Shown here in pieces: positions 51,128-60,926 of a DNA stretch of 64,000 nucleotides. A program made the position numbers and the translations under genes. The notes under the pieces were generated by a model. That model worked only from the letters and a program-made list of their open reading frames with translations, did not search any database and was not told the DNA's origin. The stretch comes from Shewanella dokdonensis (GTDB taxonomy: Bacteria; Pseudomonadota; Gammaproteobacteria; Enterobacterales; Shewanellaceae), in the NCBI RefSeq assembly GCF_018394335.1, contig NZ_CP074572.1:2480001-2544000 (forward strand), in the 5' to 3' direction. Positions within the stretch are counted from its first letter, which is position 1. The number at the start of each line of letters is the position of its first letter.

Positions 51128-51265
51128 ATGCACATGCTGATAGATCAATTGGATATCGTAATTGGCGCCATGGAAAGTGCTACCACTGAGAGAGAGAAAG
51201 ATATAGCCATCAGCCTTTTTGTGTTGATTGTGGAACATTATAAAACGGCTATTCGTCAACCATGA
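51128..51265 (+). CDS. Small protein of unknown function
   Basis: A 45-residue protein (MHMLIDQLDIVIGAMESATT, EREKDIAISLFVLIVEHYKT) predicted all-helical, divergent from the XRE regulator. CGGAG lies upstream of ATG 51128. Unknown. Confidence 0.45.
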   Translation: MHMLIDQLDIVIGAMESATTEREKDIAISLFVLIVEHYKTAIRQP

Positions 51266-51292
51266 TCATCAAATAGTTATTGAAGTAGAGTT

Positions 51293-51338
51293 ATTGGGGT
51301 TATTCTGATTTGACGATATGGTCAATTGGGGTTATTAT
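51293..51338 (+). promoter_or_regulatory. hicAB promoter with paired direct repeats
   Basis: TTGACG (51310-51315) and TATTAT (51333-51338), 17 bases apart, form a sigma-70 promoter. Two copies of ATTGGGGTTATT (51293-51304 and 51325-51336, 32 bases apart, about three helical turns) lie just before the -35 and over the spacer and -10. They are probable operators for HicB autoregulation. Confidence 0.72.
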
Positions 51339-51367
51339 AACTCCACATTAAACAGGTGGGAGGTTTA

Positions 51368-51547
51368 GTGAAGAGTGCAGACCTGATTAAGCTTTTGGAA
51401 TCCAATGGATGGCAGCTTGTCAGCGTAAGAGGAAGTCACCATAAATTTAGACATCCAGATTACGAAGATCCTGTGGTAGTTCCTCACCCAAAGAAAGATT
51501 TAGGTAAGGGATTGGTTCAAAAGCTAAAACGGCAGGCGGGGCTATAA
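51368..51547 (+). CDS. hicA: HicA toxin (mRNA interferase)
   Basis: A 59-residue dsRBD-like ribonuclease toxin, VKSADLIKLLESNGWQLVSV, then RGSHHKFRHPD with the catalytic His. The GTG at 51368 is chosen because GGGAGG is six bases upstream. HicB follows by 52 bases. The pair can stabilise the prophage or act in phage defence. Confidence 0.92.
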   Translation: MKSADLIKLLESNGWQLVSVRGSHHKFRHPDYEDPVVVPHPKKDLGKGLVQKLKRQAGL

Positions 51548-51599
51548 GCCCCTCCTTATCCCTCACTGAACTGATAGAAGTAAGTAATGGAGCAAAGTT

Positions 51600-52031
51600 A
51601 TGTTATATCCCATTGCAATTGAAATTGGCGATACCGACGTGGCATATGGTGTGGCATTTCCTGATTTGGCTGGCTGCTTCTCTGCGGGTGACACTTTAGA
51701 GGAGGCGTTATCCAATGCTAAAGAAGCCGCGGAGATGTATTTAGAAGACTTGGCTGAACGTGGAAAATTACCGCCTCAAGCAGGTGATTTGGCAACATGG
51801 CAGAAAGATCCTGAATATCAGGGCTGGGCGTGGGCAGTTGTGGACGTAGACATTGAGCCATACATGGGTAAGGCTGCGAAAATCAATGTCACGTTACCAA
51901 CTTTAGTGACAAAACGCATTGATGATATCGTTAAGCAGATGCCCGAATATAAAAGCCGCAGCAACTTTTTGCAGATAGCAGCAATGCGCGAGTTAGCACG
52001 TAGTAAAGAGCATAGTGAGAGTGCAGCTTAA
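51600..52031 (+). CDS. hicB: HicB antitoxin
   Basis: A 143-residue antitoxin with the HicB partial RNase H-like fold (VAFPDLAGCFSAGDTLEEAL, NAKEAAEMYLEDLAERGKLP) and a C-terminal ribbon-helix-helix DNA-binding part (INVTLPTLVTKRIDDIVKQM). It neutralises HicA and represses its operon. Longer than simple HicBs because of the RHH tail. Confidence 0.9.
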   Translation: MLYPIAIEIGDTDVAYGVAFPDLAGCFSAGDTLEEALSNAKEAAEMYLEDLAERGKLPPQAGDLATWQKDPEYQGWAWAVVDVDIEPYMGKAAKINVTLPTLVTKRIDDIVKQMPEYKSRSNFLQIAAMRELARSKEHSESAA

Positions 52032-52306
52032 ATTGAGGCGGAAGCGTCTTTGTTCCCATATAGCCGCTGTGCGCAGTGGCTCATAGGTAGTGTTACTTTG
52101 CCAGGGGTTTTTATGGCCGGTGGCACTACCATTCGTTGCACTTCTTCAATTGCAACAAACGACATACCACAAGGTTTTTCACCTTCGATATTGCTGCACA
52201 CGTACAAACGTTCACGAGTACAGTCACTCATTTGTTTAGTTCGGCGCAAGTGAGCCCGGCCCCCACAGTTAGGACAGTACATACCATTTCCGTTACCTTT
52301 GCTCAT
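52028..52306 (-). CDS. ogr: Ogr/Delta-type late transcription activator
   Basis: A 92-residue zinc finger protein. Ligands CPNCGG and C-x(n)-C (CSNIEGEKPC) match P2 Ogr (CxxC then CxxxxC). In P2 it activates late operons; here it lies next to D in the same direction, as in P2. Overlaps hicB by 4 bases, convergent. Confidence 0.88.
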   Translation of the reverse strand: MSKGNGNGMYCPNCGGRAHLRRTKQMSDCTRERLYVCSNIEGEKPCGMSFVAIEEVQRMVVPPAIKTPGKVTLPMSHCAQRLYGNKDASASI

Positions 52307-52411
52307 GTTACTAAGTCCTCATTGTTACTGCGCACATCTGTAACGCATGATAATTGGTTAATTTATTTATATATTGTATCAAAAAACAACCATGTGAATA
52401 AGTCTTAAAAA

Positions 52412-53457
52412 TCAATTTGAATTGTTTTTACTGTCATTTGATAAGTTGTTTCTTACCTCAAACTCCAACTGACTCGTATAACCTGAGTCTCTGACCTCAT
52501 GCCGCACATTGACCAGTAGCCAGCCGAGCTGGTCAATCTCCTGCTTGAAGCCTGATACCGTCACTGGACATTCGGGAAACAGCGCCGGATCCCCTTTTGC
52601 CAGCGTTAACTGCAGACGCGCCACACCGCGCTGCAATTTGTCCCATTCTGCCCGGGCGGCACGTTTGGCGTTCTCTTTGCTGGCATAGATGTGGCGCAGG
52701 ATTTTTACGTTGTCGTCATCACCAATCAGTACCTGTTTGTCATTCTTGGCTGATTGTCGCTTTGCGGTGAGGCTCTGGCGTTTTGCGCCCCTGGTGTCCT
52801 GCCAGTAGGCAATCACCCCAGAATAGCTTTCGCGGTCGGCCACGTTAAAGCTGTGACGGTCGCCGCTGCTGCGGGTAATGGTGCTGACCGGAAGCGCTTG
52901 CCCGCTGCCGCTTTGGGCCTGGCCGGCTTTGATAAACAGCAGGTTGTCAGCTTTGACAGTAGCTATGGCATCAAACTGCTGCGCCAGCCGGGTGAGAAAG
53001 CCGGCATCGGATTCGCTGGCCTGGTCAATGTGGTCGATCAGTTCGCTGGCAAGAGCCTGGGTCACCACCGCTTTGAGCGTATGACGGTTGGCGATGGTAT
53101 CCACCAGGGTTTGCACGGTGACACCATGCCAGCTTTGCTCCTGCAATTTTTGTAGACTGCCACGCAGATTGGCGGCATTGCCGCGTAGGGTAAGCACATC
53201 CGGGGGACCGCTGTGGCTGATTTCATCAATGGTGTAGCGGCCTTTATCCACCAGTCCTTCCCCTGCCAGCCTAACAGTACCTGCATGCTGGCCCCTTTTC
53301 GGGGTAACTGCAGTTGGCCGTCACTGTCATCCAGTTGCAGCTCCAGGGTATCTGCCTCAAAGCCCCGTTTGTCTTCCAGAGTCAGGCTGATAAGCCGTGG
53401 CCGGAGTTTGCTGCTGATGTCCTTGCCGTCCACCACAATACGGTAATCCGGCTGCAT
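52412..53457 (-). CDS. D: Phage late control / tail protein gpD (frameshifted)
   Basis: The tail hub protein D (T4 gp27-like), about 348 residues after restoring one G near 53275 (GWQGEGLVDKGRY). N-terminal DYRIVVDGKDISSKLRPRLI and a C-terminal LVNVRHEVRDSGYTSQLEFE are typical. It is just upstream of ogr and overlaps U by 1 base. Confidence 0.88.
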
Positions 53458-53900
53458 TACAGGTTCCTCAAATCGCGCAGCAGGTTAATGCTGCTGGTCA
53501 GTTGTAGCAGACCGGGCAGGTCCTGCTCGTCCACCCGTTTTAACTCAATGGAAAACTCAATCTTGCGCGGTGCGCCATCATCAAAAAAGGCGCTACGGCT
53601 GCGACTGATTTTCTCAATGACGTAATGACCATAGACCTTGCCGGTGCCATCAATCAGCGGGTAGGGCGCGCCTTTGTCGGCCATCTTCACCAGTAGTCCC
53701 AGCGTGAGGTCATTGCCGGTAATTTCCGGTACCAGTACCCCGCTGAGGGTCAGGGTTTCATCGCCGGGTCCCAGGAACTGGCTGACTGGTCTCGCATTGA
53801 CTCGGGCATTGCTGGGGTGGCGCCACAGCATGGTCTGCTCGGTGCTCTGAAACGGCACGGTTTTACGGCTAAACACAAAATACCCCAGGGTCATCATCAT
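53457..53900 (-). CDS. U: Phage tail protein gpU
   Basis: A 147-residue tail protein. MMMTLGYFVFSRKTVPFQST is the usual U start; GPGDETLTLSGVLVPEITGN and HYVIEKISRSRSAFFDDGAP follow. Located between T and D as in P2. Confidence 0.92.
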   Translation of the reverse strand: MMMTLGYFVFSRKTVPFQSTEQTMLWRHPSNARVNARPVSQFLGPGDETLTLSGVLVPEITGNDLTLGLLVKMADKGAPYPLIDGTGKVYGHYVIEKISRSRSAFFDDGAPRKIEFSIELKRVDEQDLPGLLQLTSSINLLRDLRNL

Positions 53901-53905
53901 GGTGG

Positions 53906-56527
53906 TTACTCCAAATCCTGCAGGCAACTGCGAAGGCGTGCCTGCTGCTGTTGTTCACGGCGGTCCAGCTCTTGATGCAATAGCGTCAGGATGGCCTGGT
54001 TATCCATGCCGGGTTGCGTCTGAATGGTGATAGGCGCATTGATACCAGCATCGATGTAAACCGCTGCGGGTTGGCTCGGCCGAGGGTTGGCACCCCGCGC
54101 GTGGGTCAGGGTCAGTGGTGATGTTTCTTGCGCGCCGGGCGTGGGTTGGTCCGTCTCGTTGGCGGTTGCCAGCATCGGGGTGCTGGCAAGACCGAGCGAT
54201 AGCGTGGTGGCCTTGAGGGTTTTACTGAGACTTGCCACCGATTGCAGCGGGGTGTCGCTCGAGCGCTCAAGCCCCAGCGATAAGCCCTGCATGGTGTAGT
54301 CACCAATGGCGGCAAATACCCGGCTCGGCGAGTGAATGCCCAGCAGGTTTTTCACCCAAGCCACCGAGCCGTTGATGATGTTGCCCAGTGAATCCTTGAG
54401 ACCGGTAAACTTGCCCTGGATGCCGGCGATCAGCCCATCCATGATAAGGCCGCCCAAGGTGCTGAACTGCTGCGGCAAGCTGCCCAGAAAGGCTTTGATG
54501 TCGGCAAAGTGACTGGCAATAAATCCCATGGGTGACCAGCTAAACACCTGCTTGATAACATTCCAGCCAGCCACGAATCCGGGCTTGATGGCGTCCCAGA
54601 ACTGCAGCAGGTATTGTTTAACACTGTCCCAGTGGGTGACTAGCAGGTAGCCGGCGGTCACCAGCCCCGCAATCCCCAGCACTATCCAGCCAAACGGCGT
54701 GGTGAGCAGCGCCAGCGACAGGCTCCGTATCCCCAGCAGCAAGCCCTTGAACAGTCCGGTGACCAGTCCCAGCCCACGGCCAAGGGCGGGCAGTGACTTG
54801 ATGCCGAGCACACTGGTGCTGTAGCGCAGCATGGCAAAGGGACCGATCAAGCCGGCTATCATCACCGCCAGCCCGCCGCCGGCCGCGGCCAGGGTGGAGA
54901 TAGCCAGTGCCCCTTTGAGCAGGCCGCTCGCCAGTGCCGGGTTGGCTTTTACCCAGCCGCCGATGGCACGCACCACGTCGGTAATGTCCCGGACAAGGCC
55001 TCGGAGGTTATCGCTATCGCCTTCAAACAGCTGGATACGCACATCATCCACGGCGGAATAAAGCGTATCTAAATCGCCTTTGATGTTATCGGTCATCACC
55101 TGCGACATCTGTTTGGCTACGCCGCGGCTTTCGGTGGCAAGCTGCCTGGCATACTTGGCAAAGCCCTGGCTGCCGGCCTGGCCTATCAGTTCATTCATGC
55201 CGCTGGCGGCTTCTTCACCAAACAGGGTCTTGTAGATGCTCAGGCGGTCAGCGGAGCCCATCTTTTCAGTGGCCTTGGCAACATCGGTCATCACCGTGAT
55301 GATGTTGCGCATATTGCCCTTGGCGTCTTTGGTGTTGACGCCTAGTTCCTCAAACAGTGCCTTGGCCTGTTTGGTAGGACCGGCCAGACGGTTGAGCATG
55401 GCGCGCAGTGCGGTACCGGAGTTGGATGCCTGGATGCCGATGTTACCGAGCAGGCCCGCCGCGGCGGCCGCTTCGGAAAGCTTCATGCCCGCCGTTTGTG
55501 CAATCGGCCCCATGTACTTCATGGTTTCGGCCAGCATCTCCAAGTCCACGTTAGAGGTGGTCATGGTCAGTGCCAGCACATCGGCCACCTGGGTCATCTC
55601 ACTGGCTGGCAGCTTGAATGCGGACAGGATGTTAGAGCTGATATCGGCGGTGCGGGCCAGGTCAATATCGCCCGCTTTGGACAAATCGAGCATGGACGGC
55701 ATGGCCGCCCGAATGCTCTCAGGGGTAAAGCCGGCCATGGCGAGAAACGCCTGACCGCGGGACACATCAGTGGCAGTAAAACTGGTATCGGCCCCCAGTT
55801 GCCGGGCCTGCTGGCGTAGCGCTTTAAGCTGTGGGCTGTTGGCATCCAGGCGGGTGAGCGCCTGTACCTTGGACTGGGCGGTCTGGTATTCCACCCCGGG
55901 TGCCAGCAAGCGCGCCCCGGCATAAAGCCCGGCGCCACCGGTTGCCATGGCGGTAGCGCCTTTGCCAGCGAGGGTTGAGGCAACGGCTCGGCTGTTGGTC
56001 AGTTGCTGGCGCGCAGCATTGAGCTTTTTCTGCCTTGCAGAGAGTTGTTCTAAGCGGTCTTTTTGTTGCTGGAGCTGGTCATTGGCACGTGCCAGTGACG
56101 CGGAAAGTTCCCGCTGATAGCGGCTTAAGTGACGGGTATCAATGCCCGCTTCACGCAGGGCAGTGCGCTGCCGCTGCTGTGAAATTGCCAGCTGTTGCTG
56201 CTGGGTCTTGAGCCGTACCGCTTCGTGCTGCGCGGCCGCATAACTGCGGGTCAGGGATTTACTAGGTGCGGTGCTGGCCTTCATCTCCTGCGCCAGCCGG
56301 GCCATCTGGTCCCGCGCTTCTTTAAGCTGTACCGAGGTCATGCCTAGCTGCTTGGCGGTGTTGCGATAGCCTTGTACCTGCCGGGTCTGCTGCTCCAGCT
56401 GCTTCACCTTGGCGCGAGTCTCTTTGAAAGCTTCTTGGGTTTTTAAACCGGCGCCGCGCATCTTTTTCAGTGGGGCGGTGACCTTGTCAACGGCGGCTAA
56501 AATCACCTGGAGCTGTAATCTATTCAT
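53906..56527 (-). CDS. T: Phage tail tape measure protein gpT
   Basis: An 873-residue TP901-type tape measure. N-terminal coiled coil (about residues 5-190, many Gln), conserved core (QARQLGADTSFTATDVSRGQ, AAAAAGLLGNIGIQASNSGT), hydrophobic segments (about 540-660) and a C-terminal part. It sets tail length and is ejected. Start overlaps the E' stop (ATGAATAG). Confidence 0.92.
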   Translation of the reverse strand: MNRLQLQVILAAVDKVTAPLKKMRGAGLKTQEAFKETRAKVKQLEQQTRQVQGYRNTAKQLGMTSVQLKEARDQMARLAQEMKASTAPSKSLTRSYAAAQHEAVRLKTQQQQLAISQQRQRTALREAGIDTRHLSRYQRELSASLARANDQLQQQKDRLEQLSARQKKLNAARQQLTNSRAVASTLAGKGATAMATGGAGLYAGARLLAPGVEYQTAQSKVQALTRLDANSPQLKALRQQARQLGADTSFTATDVSRGQAFLAMAGFTPESIRAAMPSMLDLSKAGDIDLARTADISSNILSAFKLPASEMTQVADVLALTMTTSNVDLEMLAETMKYMGPIAQTAGMKLSEAAAAAGLLGNIGIQASNSGTALRAMLNRLAGPTKQAKALFEELGVNTKDAKGNMRNIITVMTDVAKATEKMGSADRLSIYKTLFGEEAASGMNELIGQAGSQGFAKYARQLATESRGVAKQMSQVMTDNIKGDLDTLYSAVDDVRIQLFEGDSDNLRGLVRDITDVVRAIGGWVKANPALASGLLKGALAISTLAAAGGGLAVMIAGLIGPFAMLRYSTSVLGIKSLPALGRGLGLVTGLFKGLLLGIRSLSLALLTTPFGWIVLGIAGLVTAGYLLVTHWDSVKQYLLQFWDAIKPGFVAGWNVIKQVFSWSPMGFIASHFADIKAFLGSLPQQFSTLGGLIMDGLIAGIQGKFTGLKDSLGNIINGSVAWVKNLLGIHSPSRVFAAIGDYTMQGLSLGLERSSDTPLQSVASLSKTLKATTLSLGLASTPMLATANETDQPTPGAQETSPLTLTHARGANPRPSQPAAVYIDAGINAPITIQTQPGMDNQAILTLLHQELDRREQQQQARLRSCLQDLE

Positions 56528-56708
56528 CGGCATTCTCGGCGCTATTCATTCGGTTCCAGCGGCTCACCGCCAGGGTGTGCCAGTGCTGCAGTTCATCCAG
56601 GGTAAAGGCCGCCATTTCGCTGGGCGGCCAGTGAAAGATGATGGCGATATCCGCCATCAGCTCATCTACGCATCCGGGGAGCTGGGTTCCCGCAGCTGCT
56701 TCGGCAAC
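56520..56708 (-). CDS. gpE' extension, translated by -1 frameshift as gpE+E'
   Basis: The overlapping tail-assembly frame: VDELMADIAIIFHWPPSEMA, AFTLDELQHWHTLAVSRWNR. In P2 it is fused to gpE by a -1 shift at T TTT TTG. Here the same heptamer lies at 56708-56714 and the -1 frame runs from it into E' without a stop. A standalone ATG exists at 56657. It overlaps the T start. Confidence 0.8.
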   Translation of the reverse strand, partial: VAEAAAGTQLPGCVDELMADIAIIFHWPPSEMAAFTLDELQHWHTLAVSRWNRMNSAENADE

Positions 56709-56958
56709 AAAAAATTGGCAACGGCACCCCTAACAGCAGCAGGTCTTCCGGCTCCAACTGGCGCGCTTCGTCTTTGGTGAGCATCGGACTGGAGATACGT
56801 GGCAGTAGTATCGTGAGGGAATTGACATCCATGTTGAGAATGTCATTGAGGTTCAGGCCGCGCAGTTCGCCGGCTTTGGGTTTGCGTAGGGTAATATCGG
56901 TAATTTGTGTATCACCGCGCGAAATAGGGTTATCGAGCGTGACGGTTTCAGTGCTCAT
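56666..56958 (-). CDS. E: Phage tail assembly protein gpE (frameshifted)
   Basis: A 97-residue chaperone after restoring one G near 56730. MSTETVTLDNPISRGDTQIT and KPKAGELRGLNLNDILNMDV are gpE-like; corrected C-terminus GVAVANFLLPKQLREPSSPD. The end includes the slippery heptamer. It guides tape-measure assembly with gpE+E'. Confidence 0.86.
56708..56714 (-). promoter_or_regulatory. Programmed -1 frameshift site (T TTT TTG)
   Basis: On the reverse strand the heptamer follows the A-A of the AAT codon in corrected gpE (AAT TTT TTG), as X XXY YYZ in frame, matching the known P2 E/E' slippery site. After the shift the -1 frame reads VAEAAAGTQLPGCVDELMAD. Confidence 0.8.
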
Positions 56959-57022
56959 GGGATTTCCTCAAAGGTAAACGCTAAAAATCCCCATGCCCAA
57001 GGCGGGCACGGGGCGGGAACAA

Positions 57023-57541
57023 TCAGAGGCCAATGGCTTTGCGGTGCTCGGCCATGCGGTCAACACCATCCGGGCCGATTTCAATCATGTTGATGACATC
57101 GATTTCATGCAGCACCTGACCATCCAGCACCTCTTTGTAATAGGTGCAGCTCATGCTGGCTTTGGAGGTGCTGTTTTCACCATTCTTGAAGGTGCCGCGG
57201 TCAATCTCCTTGAAGCGGCCGCGACAGACGATTTCGACGGTGGATACCTCGCCCGTGTCATCGCGCTGGAATGACCCGGCAAAGCGCAGCGGTACGCCAT
57301 CAATCTTGCTGGCGCCCTGGCGTTTGGTGATGGCTTCACTGTAACCAGCGAACACAAACTCGATATCCAGGGCTGCATCATCCAGCCCCATATCGATATT
57401 GGCGGCACCGGGCATACCGCCACCGCGATAGGGGTCAAACTTGCGGGTCAGCTTGGCCGGGGTGAATTCTTCTGCTTCACCAACCCAGCTTTCGCCATCA
57501 ATGAACACGTTGAGGTGTTTTAACTTACGGGGTAATGCCAT
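57023..57541 (-). CDS. FII: Major tail tube protein gpFII
   Basis: A 172-residue tail tube subunit. MALPRKLKHLNVFIDGESWV and PAKLTRKFDPYRGGGMPGAA are typical of FII. Follows FI by 9 bases. Confidence 0.92.
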   Translation of the reverse strand: MALPRKLKHLNVFIDGESWVGEAEEFTPAKLTRKFDPYRGGGMPGAANIDMGLDDAALDIEFVFAGYSEAITKRQGASKIDGVPLRFAGSFQRDDTGEVSTVEIVCRGRFKEIDRGTFKNGENSTSKASMSCTYYKEVLDGQVLHEIDVINMIEIGPDGVDRMAEHRKAIGL

Positions 57542-57550
57542 GGGAATTCC

Positions 57551-58722
57551 TTATGCCGCTGCCACGGCGGCAGCAAAATCGGCCAGATAGGTGTCAGTAA
57601 TGCGCTGCTGGAAGGTCAAATCTTCCAGCGGCGGTACCGGCGTATAGTCATAATCGATGTACAGCTTGCCCGCCTTGAGGGTGGCGGCTTCGTTGAGGTC
57701 TTCGTTGTACCAGGCGCTGCCATCAACGATATAGCCCTGGCCCTTGAGTTCGCGGAACTTGGCATTGATGCCTTCGATAATGTCTTTCACCAGTGTGGGT
57801 GTCAGCGGTTTATCGATGGCCCACAGATGCGCATCGGCCACGGTGTCGGCCAGTACCTGCGCGGTGCGGGTGTAGTTTTCAAAGGCAAACAGTGGGTCAT
57901 CGGTGCAGGTGCGTGAGCCCCAGAAGCGAAAGCCGTCCTGCCGGATGAGGGTGGTGATATCGTGACTGTTGAGGTACCCGCATCGGTATCGGGGTCCTGC
58001 AAGTCCCAGAATACCTGCTTGGAAATACCGGTGACGTTCGGCACGGTGACGTTGGACAGCGTCTTGTGCCAGCCCACGGTCTTGTCAATGTAAGCACGTA
58101 AGCCCAGAGCATAGGCGGTCGCCGGCACGGCGCTGCTTTGTGCGGTATCGGTGTTGAATTCGATAAACTCCGGCCAAATGAGCATCAGTTCGCGGTCGCC
58201 AAAGTTCTCACGGTAGGCGGCCACCGCTTCTTTGGTGGCGCAGTCATGGGCATAGGCATACACAAAGGCGCGCAGTTTCTTGGCAACGGTACACAAGGCG
58301 GTGGTCACTGGCAGGGTATCGAGTCCCGGCACCCCCAGAATACGGGGTTTCACGCCAAGCTGTGACTGCGCTGCCAGTAGCGCCTGTATGCCGGTGTATT
58401 GGCCGTCTTCGGTGACGGTACCAATCACGTTGGCAGAGGTTTCTGCGTCATCGGCACCACTGGCAACCCGCACTACGACCACCATGGTATTGACCACATT
58501 GGTGATGGCCGTCAGGGTTTGTTTCAAGGTGCCCGTTTTACCGGCCTTGCCAATGGCATTTTTCGGGGTGGTCAGCAGCACCGGTTGGTTCAGCGGAAAT
58601 TGGTCAACATCGGCGTCATCGCCAGTGGCGACAATCCCAATCACCGATGTGGCAACAGTTCGGATGGTGCGGGTGCCTTCGTTGATTTCAACGACACGCA
58701 CACCATGGTGGTAATCAGACAT
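57551..58722 (-). CDS. FI: Tail sheath protein gpFI (frameshifted)
   Basis: The contractile sheath monomer, about 390 residues after restoring one T near 57975. Start [20 protein letters not shown]; later [15 protein letters not shown] ([20 protein letters not shown]), and the corrected end [20 protein letters not shown], then [20 protein letters not shown]. It assembles around FII. Confidence 0.91.
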
Positions 58723-58833
58723 AAAGTGGGCTCCATGAGGTTTGCAAACTCAGCATTAGCAGCGTTAGCTTGCAAACCCATCAGGAGCCAGGCAAAGGCT
58801 TGAGGGGTGACTCACGCGGGGTAATGGACGGCG

Positions 58834-60926
58834 TTAACTCACTGTGTATTTGTAGCCATAAATGCGGTGTACCTTGGCGTTTTCCGAGGTGGTGACAAAG
58901 GTCTGGTTGTTACTGCTGAAATAGCCCCGGAAACGAATGCCATCAGACTGTAGCAGGCACACATCCAGTCCCAGCGACCTCACCGCATTGAGCATGTCGG
59001 TGGGCAGAAAGCTCATGGCTGCATAGGAGCTGTCATCACCGCCGGCAATCACCACCAATCCATCAAAACTGGAGTACGGCGCGGACAGGGTGAAGTTTCC
59101 CTGTGCAACGGCAGAACCTAACAGCAGGGTAAAGGTCATCTTGCCGGTGTGGCTATGGGCCGAGGGTGTGAAACTTGACGGTTTGCTGCTGACTTCATTC
59201 CAGGACGGCCAGCGGCTGGCGGTGGCGGGAATACCGGACACCTGACTCCAGCTGTGGCTGTGCGAGGATGGCGCGGCACCCACATCGGCAGCAGACAGTG
59301 AGATATCGGCAGTCAAGGGCTTGCCGTTCACCTTGCGGGCGGTCGGGACATAGTCGTGCGTGTGGGCCGCCGGGGGGAAAGTGGCGGGCTTGCTGCTCAC
59401 TTCACTCCAGGCGGGCCAGCGGCTGGCGGTCACCGGGATATTGGCTACCTGACTCCAACTGTGGCTGTGTGTGGCGGGGGCGGCACCGACTTCTGCGTAG
59501 CTGGGCTTGTGCCCGGTGTGGTAGAGCTCATTAAACGGCCCCCAGGTGCTGGCGTCATACGCCTGCTGTCTGAAGCCGATGCGACCCGCGCCCGATTTGT
59601 CCATGCACAGCAGGTTGGACACCTTTACATCGGTGCCGCTGTAAGCTGAGATCCACAGGCAATCACTCCAGCTTATACCTGGAACGCCCCCAGACCATTA
59701 CTGCCATTGCCCAGCATCTGGTAGCGCAGTTTGCCCGAGCCAAAGAAGGACGGCGCCGCCAAGCCCGGATATATAGTTGTTACCACCCAATTCCGTGTGG
59801 CTGTGCCCGGATGGGGAAAGCTGGCAGGTTTGCTGCTCACTTCACTCCAGGACGGCCAGCGACTGGCAGTGGCAGGGATACCGGACACCTGACTCCAGCT
59901 GTGGCTGTGTGTGGTGGGCGCAGCACCCACATCGGCGGCATTCAGTGACACATGGCCGGTACGGCCATTCACCGAAGAGACCGCATCGGTGTTATCCACC
60001 TTGTCCCATTGGCTGCCATTGGAGATGAGCCAGTCGCCTAGCTCGAAGGTAAGGCCAAACTGACTGCCGGCCACTTTGACAATGTAATAATCGCCTTTCT
60101 TGGCGGGCACGCTGGGCAGCGCCGGCACGTTATTGGCCGCATCCCACACGCCCTTGTATTCGACCTGACCTAACACTGAATCGTTGATCTGATTGAGCGG
60201 GATTTTGGCGTTGGCATCCAGGGTTGCCACGCCGCCAGCGACCCCGCGGCTGGCCTGCTGCACATAGCGGGCATCGAGCTGGCTGTTATTGCGCACCTGC
60301 TCGTTACCGGTGCCAGCATAGCGATAGCCGGCCACTGCATGATTGCCCCAGTGCCAGGCGGCATTCCAGTGGGCCACATCGTCCAGACCGCTGTCAGCAA
60401 ACCGCAGGTTAATCATCTGGGTTACGCGCGCACTGTGGACGGCCAGGTGGCGGTCATCCAGAGGTGAGCTGTCCTGTGTCAACTGCAGCAGCCCCGGTAC
60501 GGATTCAGTGCCCGGCGGTAGCATGAAGCTGGTATCGCCGGTGATATTGATAAGCGCGGCATCGGCAGCGGACAGCTTGATATCCACCGCCAGCAAGGCC
60601 ACGGCACTCGGAGTTTTCTCCAGAATGACTTCCGGCTGTGAATACACCGCGAACAGGGTGTCATCATCGCTATAGAGGCCAAAGGCGATTAACTGGTAAG
60701 CATCATTAGATTCATCGCGGATGGTCACATGCAGCGTGTCATCATCGACCAGTTCGCCGGCAAAGGTGTCCAGGCGTTTGATTTCCTTTGGCAGCGTTGT
60801 GACGTCGGGGGTGGCGTCAAAGGCGGTTTCACTCAGGCCAATCGCGGTAATGGTGATGGCGTTGGTGCCGGTATTCTGGGCGTTGATAAGGGCGGCGCGG
60901 CCCGCCGCGGTGATGGTGAGGTTCAT
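58834..60926 (-). CDS. H: Tail fibre protein gpH-like (frameshifted)
   Basis: The host-recognition fibre, about 697 residues when several frame breaks (near 59815, 59750 and 59670) are joined. N-terminal attachment domain (DUF3751-like; MNLTITAAGRAALINAQNTG), central shaft, then three or more repeats of HSHSWSQVSGIPATASRW, each followed by a SEVSSKPASF turn, and a ISWSDCLWISAYSGTDVKVS / LLCMDKSGAGRIGFRQQAYD region typical of phage fibres. No separate gpG-type fibre assembly gene follows; FI comes directly after. Overlaps I by 4 bases. Confidence 0.82.

Noticed and set aside
52028..52253. Plus-strand frames over the ogr gene
   Set aside because: The reverse strand has the zinc-finger pattern of Ogr; the plus-strand frames have no start signals or family features.
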